Position numbers and translations under genes: made by a program. From positions 40,470,449 through 40,534,448 of the forward strand of contig CM038052.1 in the NCBI GenBank assembly GCA_021397845.1: a stretch of 64,000 bases of DNA, written 5' to 3'. The stretch is from Areca catechu (taxonomy: Eukaryota > Streptophyta > Magnoliopsida > Arecales > Arecaceae). Of this stretch, positions 1 through 10,597 are shown piece by piece. Under the pieces are notes generated by a model that saw nothing but the letters and a program-made list of their open reading frames with translations, did not search any database and was not told the origin of the DNA. Positions within the stretch are counted from its first letter, which is position 1. Every line of letters starts with the position of its first letter.

Positions 1-606
1 GATCTAGCCCTCACCCGACGTTGTTATATGATCACCCACCAAGGAGGAAAGTCACCCGATGCACTTCTAATAGAAGGATTGGATACATGCCATGACTTAG
101 TGGAAGAATGTGGAAAGCAAGTGGATGACCTAGTTTCTGTATCCCTAGAGGATGGGGACGAGGAGCATGTGGTCCAAATTAGATCGAGCTTAGACAAAGC
201 AACAAAATAGCATCTCGTTGCTTTTCTATAGGACAACACTGATATTTTTGCATGGACACCTACTAATATACCAAGCATAAGTCCCGAGATAATGATGCAT
301 CACCTTGCTTAGACCATACCCATCATCCAGTGAAGTAGAAGAAATGAAGCTTTGCTCAAGAGAGATAGAAGGCAATCATAGATAAAGTAGAGAAGCCAAT
401 AAAATCGAATTTTATCAGGAAAGTAATATACCCTAATTGGTTGGTTGATATAGTTCTTGTATAAAAAGCCAATGAGAGATAGCAAATATGGATCAACTTT
501 TATTGATTTGAACAAAGCTTGCCTGAAGGATAGTTATCCATTATCTTAGATCAACCAGCTGGTGGATGTGACCTTGGGCCATGAACTCTTGACCTTTACA
601 GATACT
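1..606 (+). pseudogene. Tat-type Ty3/gypsy reverse transcriptase, N-terminal fragment
   Basis: The translation carries the entry to gypsy RT: a DIFAWTPTNIPSISPEIM stretch around 240-295, a SRRNEALLK-like segment near 330, then IDLNKACLKDSYPLS (about 500-545) and LVDV..GHELLTFTD (560-600). This is the conserved start of the polymerase domain of Tat-lineage elements. Several stops and shifts break the frame. The 5' end is outside the window and homology stops near 600, where a foldback repeat begins. The same region is present a second time, split between 10264-10597 and 20120-20340, so this is a separate copy. Confidence 0.8.
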
Positions 607-964
607 AATGGTATTAGATCCACCTAAGCATTGAAGTAAGCTAAAGATGGCCGATGGCTGTACCTACAAAAAAAATCCTGATCGGAGGTAGCTTTGGCAA
701 TGACCCTCTAACATTCAAGTCAGTATCTTAGATCACAGAGTAAAAAATAGAGTGGAATAGTGAGAAAGAATGCATGTATGCATGCGTATGTGCATTCTTT
801 CTTACTACTATACTCTATTTTTTACTCTGTGGTCTGAGATACTAGTTTGAACACCGGAGAGTTTTTGTTGGAGCCACCTTTGGCTAGGACTTCTTTTACA
901 GGTACAGTCACAAACATCCCATCTCCAGCTTACTTTGGCACTTTGGTGGATCCAGCACCATCTG
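607..964. repeat. 358-bp foldback (inverted repeat, arms about 165 bp)
   Basis: Arm 1 (about 607-773) matches the reverse complement of arm 2 (about 788-964) along its whole length, with a loop of about 16 bp centred near 781. The inner part is nearly perfect (GAGTAAAAAATAGAGT against ACTCTATTTTTTACTC; GAAAGAATGCA against TGCATTCTTTC). The outer part is more diverged; in the 41-bp block 687-727 against 838-878 most differences are transitions. It sits at the 3' end of the RT fragment. It may be a foldback MITE, or two head-to-head pieces of one LTR; I cannot decide between these. Confidence 0.85.
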
Positions 965-1009
965 ATAAAGGAAGGGCCTACTTTCACCTGCTTTTCAGAA
1001 AAGGCTTCT

Positions 1010-2468
1010 AGTGAGAATCACATGCCATCAAAAAGCATGTCTACTCAATATTTCGGCACCACCACTTCCTAATGGGATAGTCAACCCATTGAAAATTTGG
1101 ATCTAAGAAGTCAGGTTGATACTGTTCCACAAGAAAATCAACATGACACTAGAATGGCTCACTCGGCAAATTCATGAGTTAACCAATACTGTTCAAGTGA
1201 TCTATACCCAGCAGTGTCTGTGGCATCAGCAGTAGCACCACAGCTAGAAGTAGATCAAGCAATGCCACCACAAACTCCCTCACCATTGGGATCAGCATGC
1301 CTAGAGCCACAATAACTCTTGCTCCTACAAGACATCGAGCAGGAAGAACCTATTTCTCCTGTAGCATTGGAGAATCCTAGGCATGTAAGGAGGTGCTCCC
1401 CTTCACCTCGATCAGACAAAGGGTTCACTCCGACCTATTACCCCTACGACCTTCTGAAGCACACCAAGCTAGAGATGCTAAAGTGGATCATAAGTTTTGA
1501 GAGTTAAATCGATGCATTGAAGCCATGCAAGGCTTAGCATTATCCAAAGATAAAGATCTTGGTTTCACCACTGAACTACCTTTTGAAGCCCATATCATAC
1601 AAGAGCCACTGCCAATATATTTCAAGATGCCATAGCTAAAGATATATGATGGGTCTACTAATCTAGTAGACCATTTGTAGGGTTTTAAGACAATGATGTT
1701 CCTGCATGAAGCCATCGACACGGTGTTATGCCATGCCTTTTCTTCAACTTTCAAGACATTAGCTAGATACTGGTATTCTAGCCTAAAACCAGTTTCCATC
1801 CACTCCTTTGATCAGTTAAGTTAGTCTTTTGCTTCCCATTTTGCTAGTAGTAGGAAGCCAAGATGGAGTTTTGACTCCCTAATCCACATTAAGCAGAGGG
1901 AGGGAAAATCCCTCTAGTCTTATGTGAGCTAGTTCAATGAAGCGGCCCTAGACATATACAACCTTGATCATTCAGTTGCAATGACCTCTATGAAGTGTGG
2001 TCTCTAGCAATGTCCCATTTTTCTCCCTAGAAAAAAAAACTATCAATGATTTTTTTGAGATGCTCACCAAAGTGAAAAAATATGCATGTGTAGAGGAAGC
2101 GTATGGTGATAATATCCCTCCAACTATTCCATCCACCTTGGCCCTTGCTTCATCTTCCACTTCACCATCTACCTTAACATCCAAGGAGTAACCCTCGGCC
2201 TCAAGATTTTGCTTGAGAAGAGAGGATTAGGAAAAAAAAGGCCAAGAAGCCGATCTCCTCCATGATGTTGAAGGACACCTCCCTAAATCCAGCATCTTTG
2301 AAGCCCCAATCGATCGGGTATCTACCACCATGAAAGTTTGATCAGTATATCCCTTTAAACATCCATGTTTTGATGTACATTCAGAGGTAGCTATCTAAAG
2401 CAAGAAAGATGCAAGCAAAATCCAAAAAAAGGAACCATAACAAATACTGCATCTACCATCAGGATTAT
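1010..2468 (+). pseudogene. Tat-type gypsy gag (first piece of the split Tat element)
   Basis: Structural capsid protein of a Ty3/gypsy Tat-type element. Readable blocks are an N-terminal coil-like part near 1143-1200, PLPIYFKMP..KIYDGSTNLVDHL (1600-1675), FKTMMFLHEA..VLCHAFSSTFK (1682-1760), WYSSLKP (1770-1793), SFASHF (1828-1845), HIKQREGKSL (1886-1915) and SVAMTSMKCGL (1972-2007). Stops interrupt it repeatedly. The frame reaches KYCIYHQDY at 2437-2468 and is cut there by the ch1 LTR. The next residues, GHDIEEY, start at 9521, so the two pieces were one reading frame before the insertion. Confidence 0.85.
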
Positions 2469-4204
2469 TGATGAGGACATCAGGACCAGATAAGAATTTC
2501 AGGGTTCCATGAAGATCTCTGAGTCATGTGTTGGAAAGTCAGTCAATTTTTCTGAGTCCAGGGTCACTGAGTTTTGTAATATACATTGAGTCCTGTAATA
2601 AAGTGAGCCAATTAAGCTCATCAAGTCAGTTGAGTCCTGTAATCAATTGAATCAATTGAGTCCACTTAGTCACTTAAGTTCATTTGTTTCAAGTCCAGTC
2701 AAGTGAATTTATTTGAGTCTTGTAAGTTGAGTTCTTCATTCAAGTCAAGACCAAGAAGAGAGATATTGGACCCCCACTCAAACCATCCCGGTTCATGCAC
2801 CTGGACCACCATTCAAGCACCCCAGCCAAGCACCAGGGCCCCTTTTATGCCACCCAAGCCCCAAATATTGGGCGCCCCAGGCCTCTAAGGTCCTTGCCAC
2901 CCCAGATCTCTAAAACCATGGCACCACACCCCGGGCCCATTGGCCCTTAGGCCCACTCTTGGCTGGCACCCCCTTTAGTCCAAGCCTAGTAGATGGCACC
3001 CCAGTTCCAAAGCCCATTATGAGTTGGCGCCCTCCTAGTCCAAGCCTACCAGGGAGTAGAAAAGTCAAACCTCCAAGTCCAAGAGGAATTCATACCAGTC
3101 CAAGCCCATAGAGAAAAGTTAAAGCTTCCAAGTCCAACAAGAAGTCAGCCAGCATAGTTCTTCAAGAAGTCCAGTATACCACTTCTATTCAACTTTCTAC
3201 TCTAACTTTAATACAAATTTGTACTCCCACTTTGATTAAAATTTGTACTCCTAGTTTGACAGGGGGCTAGGTGGTCTATAAATACTCCACCCCTCCCTCC
3301 TCTTGAACTGATGAATGATGATGAATATTGAATGAAAGAGAGTTCTTTTCTTTATTTTTCGTGCAAGTTTCTTGCATTGACGCTCCGTGAGGGAGAGGGT
3401 GATAGGCCCAAATTCACTTCGCAAGGAGGGCACGTGAGGTGCAAACCCTACAAAACCCTAGTCGCCCCTTCATCCTCCATTCATCTTTTCCTTGGCCACC
3501 CCTCCCATCTTCCCTCATAGGCCGCCCATCATATTCCAAACCCTAGGCATCCTAGCCCCTTCCACATCCCCTGGCTGCCACCCCAAGTAGCCCCTAGGCA
3601 TCTTCATCAAGTTCTAGGCCGCCCCTTCACATCCAGGCATCTTCATCCTCCTCCAGGCCTCCAATCAGCCTCCAGCACTGCTAGCTTTCTTCTCTACTTC
3701 AACCTCTAATTTTTTATTTTTTCTATCATCTTTTACCCTAACCCATGATATTTGCAGGATCACTCAGGTGAAGCAACCCTTAGATGAGGACTTCCTTGCC
3801 CCCAAACCCAGCTGATAAAAAGTTGACGGATCCGTGAGAAAGCTGTTTTGCCATCCAGGCATCGATCCGAGTGGTGAGATCTCTTCTATGACATTAAGAA
3901 AATCGTTGCTAGGTATTTAGACCCCTTTCCTTCTCTCTTAGTCTAATTTATTGAATTTTGAAACATGCCCTATAGGTGTTTCTTAATCCTAGGATCCTTA
4001 ACCTTTATCTCTTTGATAGTTTCTAGCATATGTGTAGAACTCTAGCCATTACATGAAATCTCTAACCCAGTCTTGGCAATTTTCAGAAACTAAACCAAAC
4101 AAAATATGAAAATAATTGCTTTCTTTAATATGATTTTTTTCTTTATGCTCATCCCTTTCATGTCAACCCCTTGCATGCATCAGTTTAGAGTTCGTCGCTC
4201 ATCA
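2469..4204 (+). repeat. ch1 5' LTR
   Basis: Direct repeat partner of 7773-9515. Both start with a GACATC..CCAGA.AAGAATTTCAG block and end with TTTAGAGTT.GTC...CATCA. The U3 part carries several GAGTCCTGTAA repeats (2580-2730) and a C-rich stretch (2770-3030). The promoter TATA lies at 3277. Open frames in it are not conserved genes. Confidence 0.93.
3277..3284 (+). promoter_or_regulatory. TATA box of ch1 5' LTR
   Basis: TATAAATA followed by a C-rich start region, at the same LTR position as 8587-8594 in the 3' LTR. This is the likely start of the element's genomic RNA. Confidence 0.7.
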
Positions 4205-4208
4205 ATTT

Positions 4209-4220
4209 TGATATCAGAGC
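4209..4220 (+). other. ch1 primer-binding site (initiator Met-tRNA type)
   Basis: TGATATCAGAGC begins 4 bases after the LTR end. It matches the usual plant Met-tRNA site TGGTATCAGAGC with one change. Confidence 0.85.
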
Positions 4221-4975
4221 TTAGGATAGGGCATGTCTTGCATTACACCTAGAAAAATTTCTGCATGCTGAAATCTGCATACTAGCCATAAAACCCTAAG
4301 AATTTTTCTATCAAACCCTTTCAGATTTGTATCAAGTTTTGCATCAATTAAACCCACATTTAGTTCTCTTTTTTTTGCATTTTTTTTGTTATTTTCTGAT
4401 CTAAAAATAAAACAAAACCCTGCATCTAGAAAACCCTAAACATTGTTTGCTGAAATTCTGCATGCTGATTTCTGCATTAGTAGTCTAAACATAGGGCTAA
4501 TTACCCCTTGAAACCTTGCTGTTTTCCTCTAATTTTTGCATCAATTAATCTCTGTTTGGTCTTCTTATTTTCTACAATTTTAGTTTAATTTTATAGATCT
4601 GAAATCAAAAAAAAATCCTGCATAAAAAGAAAACCCCAAAATAACTTATTTGCTGAAATTTCTACATACTTAGATTAGGGCTGAACTTAATCACCCATAA
4701 AACCCCCCTAAACCCAATCCTTTTAAACTTAAATTTGCTGTTGCTAATCAGTATTAGGTCTGTAGCATCATACTTAAAACATCTTAAGGGCACTTTTACT
4801 TTATCAGATGAGGGAAGGATTTGATCACCTTTTCTTAGTCCAAAATAACCAACTTTCATTCGATCCCAAGCCTAATTAAAAATTGAGTAGCAACGTAATA
4901 CAGCATAGGGACACCAACAGGTCGGGTTTGAGTCTTGTGAGAAAACTAGTGCACTCAATCCTCCAATTATTACTA

Positions 4976-5115
4976 GAAGCTGGTGTCTAAGGCTAGAGAT
5001 ACAGTGGCAAATGCCCTAAGCGGATTGGTGGTTCTCTAATTAGGACCCTACGACAAGCAGGGGAGCCTCCCACCACCCACCTCTTACTTGGCCAGTGGAA
5101 GGATTAATTGTTAAG
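4976..5115 (+). other. Leader module, chromovirus version (ch1)
   Basis: Contains GCTGGTGTCTAAGGCTAGAG (4978-4997), TTAGGACC (5040-5047), AGGGGAGCCTCCC (5059-5071) and CTCTTACTTGGCCAGTGGA (5081-5099). The minus-strand ch2 leader (30905-31045) repeats the same blocks in the same order. Related blocks occur in the copia and Athila leaders of this window. It lies between primer-binding site and gag, where packaging, dimerisation or translation signals would be expected. Its role is unknown. Confidence 0.75.
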
Positions 5116-5911
5116 TTGGGTGTAAGTTGAGTTGACTCACTCTACTTGGGCTGCTAGGTCTAGCAAACTTTAGAACGCTTTATGTATGCTTGTTGCATAA
5201 CCCCTAGATTAGGAGCCCAATACCAGTAGCCTCAAACCCAACCCAGTTTGGTTTGACATGGAGTCCACTATAGAAACCATAGAAACCATACTAAGGACCT
5301 TCAATGAACAATGTGCCCAAATGAATAATAGGTTTGACCGATTAGATGAGCATTTAGGGAACCTAGAAAGAACCAGAAAGGCCCATACTAAACCTAAACT
5401 AGAGTCACCTTTGCCCACACCTCCCAACCCTAGGAGACCCCCACACCATGACCCAATCTGGGAACCCAATCCTAGGAGACCCCCATACCATGACCTAATA
5501 TGGGAACCCAATTCGAGGAGACCCCCACACCCTGACCCAACCTAGGAACCCAACCCTAGGAGACCCCCACATCATGACCCAAGCTGGGATCTTAGTTCGA
5601 GGAGACCCAATAATGATTTCATGGACCAAGATGAGAGAGCCACTAGGAACATTAAGTTAGAAGCATCTACTTTTAGTGGTGATCTTGATCTTGAGGATTA
5701 TATTGATTGGGAAGAAGGTATATATTAGTATTTTGAAAGAGAACTAATGTCAGAAGAAAGAAAGTTTAAGTTTGCCAAGCTCAAGTTAGTTTGCCAGGCT
5801 AGAATCTACTGGGATAAGGTTGAAAGGATGACTAGAAATAGAGAAAAAATATCCATAGTTACCTAGAGAGCCATGAAGAGCAAACTTAGGGAAAGGTACC
5901 AACCCAGATCT

Positions 5912-6235
5912 TATGAGCCCATATCCTATGAGCCCAGATCCTATGAACCCAAAACCTATGAACCCAAATCCTATGAGCTCAAAGAACCCATAACCCATTG
6001 ATCTTAACCCATATCCTATGAGCCCAAGAGACCCATAACCCATAAAGCTGAATCCATGTCCTATGAGCCCAAGAGACCCATAACCCATAGAGCTGAACCC
6101 ATGTCCTATGAGCCCAAAAGATCCATAACCCATTGATCTGAGCCCAAATCCTATGAGCCTAAGGGACCCATAACCCATTGATTTGAGCCCATATCCTATG
6201 AGCCCAAGGGACCCATAACCCTTAGTCGACCCCAA
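5912..6235 (+). repeat. In-frame 15-bp and 45-bp tandem repeats in ch1 gag
   Basis: Four 15-bp units of TATGARCCCAWATCC type (5912-5971) are followed by five 45-bp units (5972-6196) and a partial one. Each 45-bp unit begins TATGAGCCCAA and includes ACCCATAACCCAT. 45 is three times 15, so the larger unit probably grew from the smaller. In frame they encode SYEP- and KRPITH-type peptides. The antisense strand shows a long open frame only because the unit is a multiple of three. Confidence 0.9.
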
Positions 6236-6241
6236 CCCAAT

Positions 6242-6439
6242 AGGATTAGTACCCCTAGATATGAGGCCAGTATTAGTCCACTTTTTCTTAGTTGACCCAA
6301 GCCCGATAAGATTAGTACCCTTAGCTATCAGTCAGGTACTAGTTAAGTTTTCCTTAGTCGACCCGAATCTAATAGGATTAGTACCCCTGGACTTAACCCA
6401 AGCACTAGTCAAGTTTCCCTTAGCCAACCCATCCCTGCT
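6242..6439 (+). repeat. Three 66-bp tandem repeats in ch1 gag
   Basis: Units start at 6242, 6308 and 6374 with ARGATTAGTACCC, then an ACTAGT..AAGTTT or ATTAGTCCACTTT block, then CTTAGTYGACCC. The spacing is exactly 66 bp, a multiple of three, so the frame is kept. They follow directly on the 45-bp series. Confidence 0.85.
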
Positions 6440-6800
6440 ACCCCATTAGTTCCTAAGACTGACATTGTATAGGAAGTCTGTAGAACTAACCTAGAATTAG
6501 TTGACCAGGTAGATACCCAGATTGAAACTACATTAGAAGAATAGTTAGAGAAAGAGAACCTAGATACTACTACTAGAGCCTTACCTGAGAAAATCCTAGA
6601 GGAGAGCCAAGTTATAGAGTCTAGTCCTAAAATTCAAGAACCTAAGAAACTTATTGAGGACATGATTTTTTTAATCCGGTACCCTCAAGGTGAAGTCACT
6701 TCTTTGATCTCAATTGAAGATCTCTTCCCTGAAATTAATAACCCATTCTTCCATAAGGCGGATCCTGTAGATGTACATTAAACCTATAAGGTTAACCTCA

Positions 6801-7264
6801 TTGGTCTAGGACTAATCCCTGAAACCTCTTTTTATATCCTATCCTATCTGATCAACCCCGAACCCTCTTCTTTCCTACCCTACCAGGCTAATCCCGAATC
6901 CACTTCTTATTTCCTACCATTTCTTAAAGCTTTCTATGTTTCTCTAACCATTTAATTGTACTTCATTGAGGTTAGCAAGTTACAATGCCCATTGAACCTG
7001 TTCAATTTGCTACCTATTTATGGAAAACATTGTGGCATCTATTAGAAGTGCATGTCAAATTTTTATTTGCAGGTAACCCACCAACCAAGGGTCACACACA
7101 CAGTTGTAGTTAAGGTGTTGAGTCATTTGCATGCATATCATTAGGTATTGGTATGAGTCAGTTGCATGCATGTCCTTAGGCATTGGTATGAGTCATTTAT
7201 CCTGCATGATAGAGATCTGCATAAGGAATTAATCATAAGATTAATGAGAGCAATGTTTTTATAA
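6801..7264 (+). other. ch1 internal region without recognised gene
   Basis: This is where protease, RT, RNase H and integrase core would lie in a complete chromovirus. Only short open pieces are present and none shows catalytic motifs. A 35-bp direct duplication lies at 7121-7155 and 7156-7190 (AGTCAKTTGCATGCAT..GGTATG). Confidence 0.6.
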
Positions 7265-7775
7265 AAAGAAACATGATTAATTCCCGAAAGAGTCCAAGAG
7301 TTTGCTAGGGAGATTATGTAATGATTAATCTTAGGCCTAAAAGTTCCATACCCATGGAGCTAGACCCTTCAAAGTGATAAAGAAAGTTAGACCTAATGCT
7401 TAAGTTACCATCTAATTTGGTATTATCTCAACCTTCCATATCTTAGACTTAGTTGAGTACAAGGAGCCAGCAATGATACTCAGTGAGCCTTTAGACCTAA
7501 CCCTTTCTTTGAAAGCAAACCCATCCCTGAGTGTCCACTAAATTAGCCTGAGAAAGGAAAAAGATTGAGCATATCCTGGACAACCAAGCCGTTAGTACCC
7601 AGATCAAAGGCTACCAATCTACTTGGTTCGTTGGCAAGGTCGATCAAAATCTGAGGATTCGTGGATCACTCGAGAGGATCCGCAATGCCTCCACCCAGAC
7701 TTGTTGAGCAATATCCAGAGCCATATTGACCTTTACTCGATAGGGTCGAGTTTCCTCCCACCCCGAGAGAATTGA
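7265..7775 (+). pseudogene. ch1 integrase C-terminus with chromodomain-like tail
   Basis: The first half reads like the integrase C-terminal domain, with shifts: FAREIM near 7300, then PMELDPFKVIKKV and TFHILDLVEYKEP (about 7350-7465). The second half is a chromodomain-like segment: IYLVRWQGRSKSEDSW at about 7617-7665, then CLHPDLLSNIQSHIDLYS and SSFLPPREN. Chromodomains of this class guide integration to heterochromatin. The reading frame ends with TGA at 7773-7775, which is also the first three bases of the 3' LTR. The catalytic DDE core is missing. Confidence 0.75.
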
Positions 7776-9515
7776 TAAGGACATCATAACCAGACAAGAA
7801 TTTCAGGGTTCCATGAAGATCTCTGAGTCATGTGTTGGAAAGTCAGTCAATTTTTCTGTGAGTCCAAGGTCATTGAGTTTTGTAACATACATTGAGTCCT
7901 GTAATAAAGTGATCCAATTGAGTTCATCAAGTCAGTTGAGTCCTATAATCAATTGAATCAATTGAGTCCACTTAGTCATTTAAGTCCATTTGTTTCAAGT
8001 CCAGTCAAGTGAATTTATTTGAGTCCTGTAAGTTGAGTTCTTCAATCAGGTCAAGACCAAGAGGAGAGCTACTAGATCCCCACTCAAGCCATCCCAATTC
8101 ATGCACCTGGACCACCACTCAAGCACCCCAACCAAGCACCAGGGCACCTTTTATGCCACCCAAGCCCTAAATGTTGGGTGCCTCAGGCCTCCAAGCTCCT
8201 TGCACCCCAGATCCCCAAAACCATGGTGCCATACCCCAGGCCCATTGGCCCCTAGGCCCACTCTTGGCTGGTGCCCCCTTGAGTCCAAGCCTAGTAGATG
8301 GCACCCCAATTCCAAAGCCCATTATGAGTTGGTGCCCCTCCTAGTCCAAGCCCACCAGGGAGTGGAAAATTCAAACCTCCAAGTCTAAGAGGAATTCATA
8401 CCAGTCCAAGCCCATAGAGAAAAGTCAAAGCTTCCAAGTCCAACAAGGAGTCAGCCAGCACAGTTCTTCAAGGAGTCCAATATACCACTTATATTCAACT
8501 TTGTACTCCAACTTTGATACAAATTTGTACTCCCATTTTGATTAAAATTTGTACTCTTAATTTAACAAGGAAAGGGCTGGATGGTCTATAAATACTCCAC
8601 CCCTCCCCCCTCTTGAACTGATGAATGATGATGAATATTGAATGAAAGAGGGTTCTTTTCTTTATTTTCCATGCAAGTTTCTTGCATTGACGCTCCATGA
8701 GGGAGAGGGTGAGAAGCCCAAATTCACTTCGCAAGGAGGGCATGTGAGGTGCAACCCTTACCAAACCCTAGCCACCCCTTCATCCTCCATTCATCTTCTC
8801 CTTGGCCACCAATCCCATCTTCCGTCATAGGCCGCCCATCATATTCCAAACCCTAGGCATCCCAGCCACTTCCACATCCCTTGGCCTCCACCCCAAGCAG
8901 CCCCTAGGCATCTTCATCAAGTTCCAGGCTGCCCCTTCACATCTAGGCATCTTCATCCTCCTCCAGGCCTCCAATCAGCCTCCAGTGCCACCAGCTTTCT
9001 TCTCTATTTCAACCTCTAATTTCTTATGTTTCTTATCATCTTTTATCCTAACCCATGATGTTTGTAGGATCCCTCAGGTGAAGCGACCCTCAGATGAGGA
9101 CTTCCTTGCCCCCGAACCTAGCTGATAAAAAGCCGGCGGATCTGTGGGAAAGCTGCTTCGCCATCCAGGCACCGATCCGAGTGTTGAGATCTCTTCGATG
9201 ATATCAAGAAAATCGTTGCTAGGTATTTAGACCCCTTCCTTTCTCTCTTAGTCTGATTTATTGAATTTTGAAGCATGCCCGATAGGTGTTTCTTAATCTT
9301 AGGATCCTTAACCTTTATCTCTTTGATAGTTTCTAGCATGTGGGTAGAACTCTAGCTATTACATGAAATTCCTAACCTAGTCTTGACAATTTTCGGGAAC
9401 TAAACCAAACAAAATATGAAAATAATTGCTTTCTTTAATCTAATTTTTTTTCTTTATGCTCATCCCTTTCATGTCAACCCCTTGCATGCATCAGTTTAGA
9501 GTTTGTCCCCCATCA
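7773..9515 (+). repeat. ch1 3' LTR
   Basis: Partner of 2469-4204 and colinear throughout. It is preceded by the purine-rich CCCGAGAGAA at the position of a polypurine tract. Its TATA is at 8587-8594. It is followed by ATGAT and by Tat gag in frame. Confidence 0.93.
8587..8594 (+). promoter_or_regulatory. TATA box of ch1 3' LTR
   Basis: TATAAATA in the same context as 3277-3284 (TATAAATACTCCACCCC). Confidence 0.65.
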
Positions 9516-10597
9516 ATGATGGCCATGATATAGAAGAATATATATAACTGCAAGACAAGATCGAGAAGCTCATTCACTATAGCAAGTTGAATAGTTTCCT
9601 TTAGGATTGAGGGGAAAGGCATGACACTCTAGTCCCACACCTGCTAGAGCTATTGCCTAGAGTGGAGGAACCCACTGATTGACTTACCAGAGATGATGTC
9701 AACACTATCACCGGGGGACCAAAGAAGGAAGTCAGAGTTAGCATCCAAGAGGAGGGTCTTGATGAAACCATAACCTTTACTTGTGTTGATGCAAGAGAAG
9801 TCCAATATCCCCCCATGATCTTGTAGCATAATAGTTAATATTGATGATTGTAATGTCCATCATGTACTTATTGATAGTGAAAGTTTAGTAGATATTTTTT
9901 TTGTGATGCCTTTTTAAAAATAAACATTCTCCTCGAATGGCTAAAAAAGTTGGATGACCATAACGGGATTCTCAGAAGAATCGATTCCCGTCAAGGCATT
10001 GTCACTCTACTAATGATAGCAAGAAGTGTCCCTCGATGATCCTAAGTGTACCTCACTTTCACAGTCATAAAGACTACTTTGGCTTATAATGTCATACTTG
10101 GCCGATCGAGGTTAAATGCTCTAAGAGTGATAGTATCGACCTATTACCTGCTAATTAAATTTTCTACATTACTCAGAATAGAAAAAGTGCATGGAAACCA
10201 AGCTCTGGTAAGATAATGCAACCTGGTGGCTTGACAAACCAAATAAATCGAACCCCCAGATAGCCTTCTAGTCAAAGGAATGGACATCAAAGATGAATTA
10301 ACCAAAGAAAGAGGAAAGCATATAGTGGACCTTATAGCCATTCCCCTATATGAAGAAGACCCACAGCATGTTATTCAAGTTGGCTCGAGATTAGATACAA
10401 ATATGAAGTAATGATTGACAGTATTCTTACAAAAGAATGCTGGCATCTTTGTTTGGACTCCTGTAGATATACCAAGGATTAACCCTAAAATAACGACACA
10501 TCACCTGAAGGTAAACCTAAATCTTCGATCCGTAAAGCAAAAGAAAAGAAGTTTCACTCTGAAGAAGCAAAGGGTTATAGCCGAAGAAGTGTAAAAT
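9516..10597 (+). pseudogene. Tat-type gypsy gag end, protease and RT start (second piece)
   Basis: Continues the Tat frame cut at 2468: GHDIEEYIQLQDKIEKL (9521-9575) is the zinc-knuckle-adjacent end of gag. A protease core is readable at about 9838-9920: VHHVLIDSESLVDIFF, where the expected DSG active site now reads DSE. The start of RT follows at 10264-10590: LLVKGMDIKDELTKE, IFVWTPVDIPRINPKI, SFTLKKQRVIAEEV. Copia A1 cuts it at 10597 and it resumes at 20120. Many stops make it non-functional. Confidence 0.85.

Larger units (their letters stand above)
4205..5257 (+). other. ch1 untranslated leader
   Basis: About 1 kb without a gene. The first half (about 4250-4740) holds three diverged repeats of roughly 190 bp, each with a CTGAAAT..CTGCAT..CT block, a run of T and a GCATCAATTAA block. 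The second half contains the GGTGTCTAAGG / CTTACTTGGCCAGT module listed separately. No start codon context is obvious before 5258. Confidence 0.6.
5258..6800 (+). pseudogene. ch1 gag-like polyprotein with repeat tail
   Basis: The start ATG at 5258 opens MESTIETIETILRTFNEQ, followed by a coiled-coil-like segment (NNRFDRLDEHLGNLERTRK) and proline/arginine repeats of RRPPHHDP type (5430-5560). The capsid motif EDYIDWEEGIY is at about 5693-5730, with KLKLVCQARIYWDKVE after it and AMKSKLRERYQP near 5872-5903. Stops fall at 5542 and 5727, among others. The tail is made of in-frame 15-, 45- and 66-bp repeats, then an acidic spacer that runs to SLISIEDLFPEI near 6740. It is the same gag family as ch2 (30773 down to 29988 on the minus strand). 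No zinc knuckle is visible. Confidence 0.75.
2469..9515 (+). mobile_element. ch1: internally deleted chromovirus-type LTR retrotransposon
   Basis: A 7.05-kb element with LTRs of about 1.74 kb (2469-4204 and 7773-9515), ends TGATGA..TCATCA (3' copy TGATAA..CCATCA), a Met-tRNA-type primer-binding site, a gag with repeats, and only the integrase C-terminus with a chromodomain-like tail. Protease, RT, RNase H and the integrase core are absent, so it depended on a partner for movement. It inserted into Tat gag. Flanks are ATTAT (2464-2468) and ATGAT (9516-9520), a 5-bp TSD with one change. The LTRs show scattered differences of several percent, so the insertion is old. Confidence 0.9.

Noticed and set aside
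607..964. Possible microRNA precursor
   Set aside because: Arms are far longer than a typical plant microRNA hairpin and the locus is transposon-derived; nothing points to a defined mature product.
5786..6235. 149-codon minus-strand open frame rich in Gly/Tyr/Ser
   Set aside because: It is the antisense of the 15/45-bp gag repeats; the unit length is a multiple of three, so an open frame arises automatically.
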